A stretch of DNA of 11,552 nucleotides from contig JAPHSO010000156.1 of the NCBI GenBank assembly GCA_026193675.1, positions 1 to 11,552 on the forward strand. The letters are read 5' to 3'. The notes under the pieces are model-generated. The model saw nothing but the letters and a program-made list of their open reading frames with translations, was not told where the DNA came from and ran no database searches. A program made the translations under genes and the position numbers. This DNA is from Gammaproteobacteria bacterium. GTDB taxonomy: Bacteria; Pseudomonadota; Gammaproteobacteria; Thiohalomonadales; Thiohalomonadaceae. This document shows positions 7,843-11,552 of this stretch, piece by piece. Every line of letters begins with the position of its first letter. The stretch's first letter is position 1.

Positions 7843-9147
7843 ATGAAAATTCCAGAGAAAATCAGAACATTACTTGGCCAACAGGATGGACTGTATCGGG
7901 GCGTTATTGAAAGCGATGCTCCTGAGTCGGGAAGAGTTGTTTCGCAGCTTGTTAAGTGTGGAAATGGATTTCTATTACTAATTACAACTTTAGATGCGAG
8001 AGCCAATCTTGATAAGCTCTCCAGGATGCTTAAGTGTCAGGTCGTCGATGCTTCCCTGGCTGAGGTGATTCACCGCCTTGATCAAGATGACTTCGAATCG
8101 ATCGCGCCAATTCCCACCCTTTATAATATTAAAGCGATTATTGATCCCGCAGTTCTCAAACTTGATGAACCCTATCTAGCATCAGGGGCTAAGGGGTTGT
8201 GGATCAAGAGTACCAAGCAGGACTACATTAAACTGCTTCGAGGACACGTTAAGGTTGCCGCTTTAAGCTCAGGAACTGAACCGCTGCGCAAACAGATTCT
8301 CGAACAGATCGAAGATCTGGATAAATTACCACCCATGCCTGGATTGGCTGCTCAGATTTTAAGGATTAAGAATAATCCCTATGCGACAAGTGCCGAACTG
8401 GTTTCAGTTGTTGAACAGGATCCATCGCTGGCTGCACAGCTAATTCGTTATGCAAACTCTGCCTTCTATGGTGTTAGAACTGAGGTGGTCGATCTAGAGC
8501 GGGCCGTTGTACAGGTGCTGGGATTCGATTTTGTACTCGATCTCGCTTTTGGACTGGCCCTTGGACAGTCTCTGCAAATTGAGAGAAAGGGGCCGTTAGG
8601 CCTTCAGGCCTATTGGCGACATGCGCTTGCTACCGCATCAGTTGTGCAGGGTTTAATTGACACAATGGAATATAGCAGTCGTCCATCTAGTTCGATGGGC
8701 TATCTCTCTGGTCTACTGCATAATATAGGTCTGCTGCTTCTTGGACATCTGTTTCCGGAACAGTATGAACTGCTTAACCAGACCGTATCAGATAATCCTG
8801 ACCGCAACCTGCTGGAGATCGAACAGGAGCTGCTTGGTGTGACCCATATTGAATTAGGCGAGAAGTTGATGAAGGCCTGGGAGATGCCAAGTGAAATTAT
8901 CGATGTGGCGGCCCATCATCATGAACAGAACTATCGCAGTGAGAGCGGGATTCGATTTGCCAATCTGGTTTATGTGGCAGACCAGGCACTGCATCAATAT
9001 GAGTTGAACAGTCAGATGGCAATCGATATGCCTGAAGCTCTTTTAGAGTATGTTGGTATCAGTAGTGATAATCTACAGGCGATAGTTCATGATGTGATGT
9101 ATGACAAGGATTCGATTCATGAGATGGCCCGTAAAATGGTGGCCTAA
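7843..9147 (+). CDS. YbaK-like aminoacyl-tRNA deacylase domain fused to HDOD signalling domain
   Basis: Cytoplasmic two-domain protein, 434 residues. Residues about 10-142 resemble the YbaK/ProX editing fold: LDKLSRMLKCQVVDAS, then SIAPIPTLYNIKAIIDPAVLKLDEPYLASG, then KLLRGHVKVAAL. The family's catalytic lysine, normally in an AKTL-like strand, seems replaced in VVSQLV (S34-Q35), so deacylase activity is doubtful. Residues about 158-370 form an HDOD domain: LPPMPGLAAQIL (162-173), VEQDPSLAAQLIRYANSAFYG (190-210) and AVVQVLGFD. The HD-like position reads HNIG (293-296), in keeping with HDOD proteins being non-hydrolytic relatives of HD phosphohydrolases that act as signalling scaffolds. This domain pair is a known arrangement in gammaproteobacteria; its function is not established. 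A 101-base gap precedes it, and a weak promoter-like pair (TTGTGA at 7766, TATAGG at 7790, 18-base spacer) lies there. Confidence 0.88.
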   Translation: MKIPEKIRTLLGQQDGLYRGVIESDAPESGRVVSQLVKCGNGFLLLITTLDARANLDKLSRMLKCQVVDASLAEVIHRLDQDDFESIAPIPTLYNIKAIIDPAVLKLDEPYLASGAKGLWIKSTKQDYIKLLRGHVKVAALSSGTEPLRKQILEQIEDLDKLPPMPGLAAQILRIKNNPYATSAELVSVVEQDPSLAAQLIRYANSAFYGVRTEVVDLERAVVQVLGFDFVLDLAFGLALGQSLQIERKGPLGLQAYWRHALATASVVQGLIDTMEYSSRPSSSMGYLSGLLHNIGLLLLGHLFPEQYELLNQTVSDNPDRNLLEIEQELLGVTHIELGEKLMKAWEMPSEIIDVAAHHHEQNYRSESGIRFANLVYVADQALHQYELNSQMAIDMPEALLEYVGISSDNLQAIVHDVMYDKDSIHEMARKMVA

Positions 9148-9184
9148 CCGACACATCCTCTTGCTGTAGCTGTACCATTCTGGC

Positions 9185-9216
9185 AAAGTCTTCTCTATTA
9201 ATCTAGAGGAGACTTT
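9185..9216 (+). promoter_or_regulatory. Hairpin masking the ribosome binding site of the DUF2797 gene
   Basis: Bases 9185-9197 (AAAGTCTTCTCTA) pair with 9204-9216 (TAGAGGAGACTTT) over 13 base pairs with a single G-U wobble (9192/9209), closing a six-base loop, TTAATC. The GAGGAG Shine-Dalgarno sequence (9206-9211) lies inside the 3' arm, and the ATG starts two bases after the stem at 9218. In the mRNA this should hide the ribosome binding site, suggesting conditional translation. As DNA it is also a near-perfect palindrome that a dimeric repressor could bind. A terminator is less likely, since only three U residues close the stem and no U-tract follows. The structure is seen directly; the regulation is inference. 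Confidence 0.65.
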
Positions 9217-9217
9217 A

Positions 9218-10045
9218 ATGGTCAATGTGAGTGGTCACCTTCGAAAAATGAAGAGTGATTTGAGTGACCCGGTAAACTATACCTTGTTGCTTGATGAGAC
9301 CGAGATTCCGCTAAATAACTATATTGGTAGGGAGGTCAGCTTTCACTTTAGTGGAGAGATTCACTGTCAGGCGTGTGGTAGAAAAACTAAAAAGAGTTAT
9401 AGCCAGGGTTTCTGCTATCCCTGTTCTCAAAAGTTGGCTCAGTGTGATCTATGCATTATGCGCCCCGAGACCTGCCACTATGATAATGGCACATGTCGTG
9501 AGCCCCAGTGGGGATTAGAACACTGTTTTCAGCCCCATATTGTCTATCTGTCCAATACTTCGGGTCTCAAAGTTGGAATTACCCGTCAAGAGCAGGTGCC
9601 TACCCGCTGGATTGATCAAGGGGCTACTCAGGCGATTCCAATGATCTCTGTAACCTCACGTATCCACTCGGGTCTATTGGAGGTTTTATTTAAAGAATAT
9701 GTTGCAGATCGAACCGATTGGCGCAAGATGCTCAAAGGAGAAAACAGTCAAATTGATCTGAGAGCTGAAAGGACTCGGTTACTTGCAGGCTGTGCTGATG
9801 GAATCAACAAACTTGGGGAACAGTTTGGTGCCGACAGTTACCAGTTACTTGATAGCGAGGTGGTTAACATCGGTTATCCAGTCAACTACTATCCAGAGAA
9901 AGTAAAGTCACATAACTTTGATAAGAGCTCTAATATAGGGGGACTGCTTCAAGGAATAAAAGGGCAGTACCTCATTTTCGACAGTGGCGTGATCAATATA
10001 CGTAAATTTGGAGGATATCTGGTTTCACTCTCAGTGCCTGATTAA
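9218..10045 (+). CDS. DUF2797 family cysteine-rich protein
   Basis: Protein of unknown function, 275 residues, matching the DUF2797 family. The N-terminal half is rich in cysteines arranged like zinc-binding knuckles: C50xxC53, C66xxC69, C76xxC79, then C86, C93 and C103. It is followed by the family hallmark PHIVYLSNTSGLKVGITR (106-123) and PTRWIDQGA (128-136). The YLSNT...KVGIT...R pattern with a later glutamate (E155 or E160) recalls the core of GIY-YIG nucleases, but this is my inference and no nuclease activity is claimed. There is no signal peptide or membrane segment, so a cytoplasmic, possibly nucleic-acid-related role is plausible. The start ATG follows a GAGGAG site seven bases away that is buried in a hairpin. 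It lies 70 bases after the HDOD gene and before a small Hpt gene, with no obvious functional partner. Confidence 0.85.
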   Translation: MVNVSGHLRKMKSDLSDPVNYTLLLDETEIPLNNYIGREVSFHFSGEIHCQACGRKTKKSYSQGFCYPCSQKLAQCDLCIMRPETCHYDNGTCREPQWGLEHCFQPHIVYLSNTSGLKVGITRQEQVPTRWIDQGATQAIPMISVTSRIHSGLLEVLFKEYVADRTDWRKMLKGENSQIDLRAERTRLLAGCADGINKLGEQFGADSYQLLDSEVVNIGYPVNYYPEKVKSHNFDKSSNIGGLLQGIKGQYLIFDSGVINIRKFGGYLVSLSVPD

Positions 10046-10196
10046 AGCTTGCTACTGCAATAGAGTCGCTCCATTAAATGATCTGATATATGGCAAATTG
10101 TTCAATCAGGTTGGCGATATTGAAGATTCAAAAGTGGATGAAAGTGGTGAGGAGAATAGGGCAAAAGTGATTAGGATTATTAAGCAGGAACTACCC

Positions 10197-10550
10197 ATGA
10201 TGATTGATGGAATTGATATGACTAGAGCGCTACAAAATGTCGGGGGAGATTCTGAACTGTTGCGCAACGTTTTAATTAAGTTCTACGAAACACATTTGAA
10301 TGATATGGAAACTATCAGAAAGAGTTATGCCGAGGGTGATATGGAGGTTACTCATCGCATTGCTCATACACTGAAGGGTATTTCTGCCACATTGGGGGCC
10401 AGTAATTTACTGGCTAGTTCCGAGGCTCTGGATAGTCATATCAAAGCGCAGCAGTTGGAGATGCTTCCAGAGCTAATCAATGGTGTTGATGGGGCGTTGA
10501 TTCCTATTTTGGAAAGCATCAAGCTGAAATTGATTGAAGCTGATGATTAG
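10197..10550 (+). CDS. Small stand-alone Hpt (histidine phosphotransfer) domain protein
   Basis: Phosphorelay intermediate that accepts a phosphoryl group from a receiver domain and passes it to another. From the chosen start it is 117 residues, essentially one Hpt four-helix bundle. The lead-in IDGIDMTRALQNVGGDSELLRNVLIKFYE is typical, and the phosphorylatable histidine is H57 in RIAHTLKGISATLGA. I chose ATG at 10197 because AGGAA lies six bases upstream and the domain starts there. The same frame is open back to a TTG at 10008 inside the DUF2797 gene, which would give 180 residues; GTG codons at 10134 and 10167 are intermediate options. The extra upstream residues have no recognisable domain. 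No histidine kinase or active receiver lies nearby, so its partners must be elsewhere. The linker-like lead-in could also mean it derives from the C-terminus of a hybrid sensor kinase. Confidence 0.8.
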   Translation: MMIDGIDMTRALQNVGGDSELLRNVLIKFYETHLNDMETIRKSYAEGDMEVTHRIAHTLKGISATLGASNLLASSEALDSHIKAQQLEMLPELINGVDGALIPILESIKLKLIEADD

Positions 10551-10602
10551 CTGTCAATTAATAATATTGAAAACATAAGCTCATTAGTAGTAAGCAATTT
10601 CT

Positions 10603-11262
10603 GTGTTAGATATTTATAATCCTCCGGTTAACAATGGTCTCGATATTATCTACCAAGACGACGCAATACTGGTGTTGAATAAACCGAGTGGGCTCCTCTC
10701 TGTTCCTGGCAGGGGTGAAGAGAAGAGGGATAGTTTAGCGACCCGTGTACAGGCAGAGTATGCAGATGCTCTCATTGTTCACCGACTCGATATGTCTACC
10801 TCCGGCTTGATGGTCATGGCTAGAAACAAACAGGTACATCGCCAAATGAGTCTTCTGTTTCAGGAGAAACAGGTTTATAAAAAATATATTGCGGTTGCTG
10901 ATGGAATTATTGAAACCCCACTGGGTGAGATCGATCTGCCATTATTGACTGACTGGCCCAATCGCCCCAAACAAAAGGTAGATTATGAGTTGGGTAAACC
11001 ATCTCTGACTCGCTTCAGGGTGCTGGAGAAGAACAGCTCTGCGCAGTGGACCAGAGTTGAATTGGAACCTGAGACAGGGCGCACCCATCAGTTACGTGTC
11101 CATCTGCTCTCCATCGGTCATCCCATCCTGGGTGATATGCTTTATGGTAATGAGAACGTGATAAAAAAATCGAAGCGTCTACTTTTACATGCTGCGCTAC
11201 TTTCATTTATTCATCCTCTGACCAAAGAGCAGATGATGTTTGAAAGTGACATCCCTTTTTAG
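10603..11262 (+). CDS. rluA: Pseudouridine synthase RluA (23S rRNA 746 / tRNA 32)
   Basis: RNA-modifying enzyme that isomerises uridine to pseudouridine; E. coli RluA does this at 23S rRNA U746 and at U32 of several tRNAs. The 219 residues equal the E. coli length. The catalytic aspartate is D63 in HRLDMSTSG (60-68). RluA-specific blocks are LNKPSGLLSVPGRG (25-38), DLPLLTDWPNRPKQKV (near 113-128), the YELGKPSLT stretch, and GRTHQLRVHLLSIGHPILGD. The DWPNRPKQKV stretch distinguishes RluA from RluC and RluD. The start is GTG at 10603: no ATG exists nearby, the resulting LDIYNPP matches the E. coli beginning, and the ribosome binding site is weak. It lies 52 bases after the Hpt gene. Dual specificity is transferred from the E. 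coli enzyme by similarity. Confidence 0.94.
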   Translation: MLDIYNPPVNNGLDIIYQDDAILVLNKPSGLLSVPGRGEEKRDSLATRVQAEYADALIVHRLDMSTSGLMVMARNKQVHRQMSLLFQEKQVYKKYIAVADGIIETPLGEIDLPLLTDWPNRPKQKVDYELGKPSLTRFRVLEKNSSAQWTRVELEPETGRTHQLRVHLLSIGHPILGDMLYGNENVIKKSKRLLLHAALLSFIHPLTKEQMMFESDIPF

Positions 11263-11369
11263 AGAGGCTCTTCTCAAAGATTCTTGAGAGCTTCTTGATA
11301 GTGCTTCTATCCATCAAAAACCTACCTGTCAGGGATAAAACGCTAGTATCAACTATGCACGGCACAAAA

Positions 11370-11375
11370 TATAAT
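11370..11375 (+). promoter_or_regulatory. Possible sigma-70 -10 box upstream of the cupin gene
   Basis: A perfect TATAAT stands 40 bases before the cupin start codon in an A/T-rich stretch. The -35 region at 17-base spacing (TATCAA, 11347-11352) is poor, so this would be a weak or activator-dependent promoter. The 153-base gap after rluA makes a separate promoter plausible. Confidence 0.4.
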
Positions 11376-11415
11376 AGGCAAATATAAACAGGCAAACTTC
11401 AAGAGGAGACTGAGA

Positions 11416-11552
11416 ATGAAGATCATGGTGGAACATCAACCAGAGGATTCGAGACTAAATGCTCTGGCAGTCAAATCATGGCCCATCTGGGAGAAGGAGG
11501 TGTCTGAGTTTCCCTGGCACTACGATGAACAGGAGATCTGCTATCTGCTTGA
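11416..11552 (+). CDS. Cupin-domain protein (DUF861-like), 3' end outside the window
   Basis: Only the first 45 codons are visible and the frame runs open to the window edge. The protein starts MKIMVEHQPED and contains WPIWEKEVSEFPWHYDEQEICYLL. This W-x-x-W...F-x-W-x-Y-x-x-x-E-x-x-Y-x-L pattern is characteristic of small single-domain cupins of the DUF861 (cupin_3, EutQ-like) group, where the Y/H and E residues begin the first metal-binding cupin motif. Such proteins are usually about 90-120 residues with a beta-barrel fold and mostly unknown substrates. The start is well supported by GAGGAG (11403-11408) seven bases upstream. The catalytic part and the second cupin motif lie outside the window, so no reaction can be assigned. 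Confidence 0.75.
   Translation, partial: MKIMVEHQPEDSRLNALAVKSWPIWEKEVSEFPWHYDEQEICYLL

Noticed and set aside
9185..9216. Reading the hairpin before the DUF2797 gene as a terminator of the HDOD gene
   Set aside because: There is no U-run beyond three residues, and the stem overlaps the next gene's ribosome binding site, so a translational or operator role fits better.
5654..10550. A linked signalling system made of receiver-PilZ, HDOD and Hpt proteins
   Set aside because: The genes are separated by mutH, the MlaC-like gene and the DUF2797 gene, and nothing in the sequence ties them together functionally; proximity alone is not enough.
11267..11291. Possible rho-independent terminator after rluA (GCTC...TCAA pairing with TTGAGAGC)
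   Set aside because: The stem needs a three-base bulge or shrinks to six pairs, is not G/C-rich, and has no U-tract after it.

Overview
The window reads as chromosomal DNA from a gammaproteobacterium. The best taxonomic marker is a minus-strand MutH that aligns along its whole length with the E. coli enzyme; MutH is essentially confined to Dam-methylating gammaproteobacteria. RluA is also very close to the E. coli form, including length. Coding density is high, and I see no insertion sequence, tRNA, rRNA, CRISPR array or phage gene. The split glycine dehydrogenase (GcvPA + GcvPB), the receiver-PilZ protein and the DUF2797 protein fit an environmental lineage (for example Chromatiales or sulfur-oxidiser relatives) better than an enteric. 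That last placement is inference.

Region 1 (1-4611) is a tight plus-strand operon: gcvT (5' end outside the window), gcvH, gcvPA, gcvPB, then dgkA. It encodes the T, H and split P proteins of the glycine cleavage system. GcvPA/GcvPB decarboxylates glycine onto the lipoyl arm of GcvH, and GcvT passes the one-carbon unit to tetrahydrofolate. The L protein is not here. gcvPA/gcvPB overlap by one base and gcvPB/dgkA by four, so a membrane diacylglycerol kinase-family protein is apparently translated with the glycine genes.

Region 2 (4671-6382) holds a PfkB-family (adenosine kinase-like) kinase and a two-domain protein. The latter joins a receiver that has lost its phosphoacceptor aspartate to a PilZ domain with intact c-di-GMP-binding motifs.

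Region 3 (6418-7741) has mutH on the minus strand, convergent with the PilZ gene and divergent from an exported MlaC-family protein. That MlaC-like gene stands alone, without the other Mla genes.

Region 4 (7843-10550) has three plus-strand genes with regulatory or unknown roles: a YbaK-like/HDOD fusion, a cysteine-rich DUF2797 protein, and a small stand-alone Hpt phosphotransfer protein. A 13-bp-stem hairpin (9185-9216) ends two bases before the start codon of the DUF2797 gene and buries its ribosome binding site. This is the clearest unexplained non-coding signal in the window.

Region 5 (10603-11552) has rluA (tRNA/23S rRNA pseudouridine synthase) and the first 45 codons of a small cupin-like protein cut by the window edge.

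No single new multi-gene system is evident. The noteworthy points are the hairpin, two proteins built from apparently non-catalytic signalling domains, the orphan Hpt, and the DUF2797 protein of unknown function.
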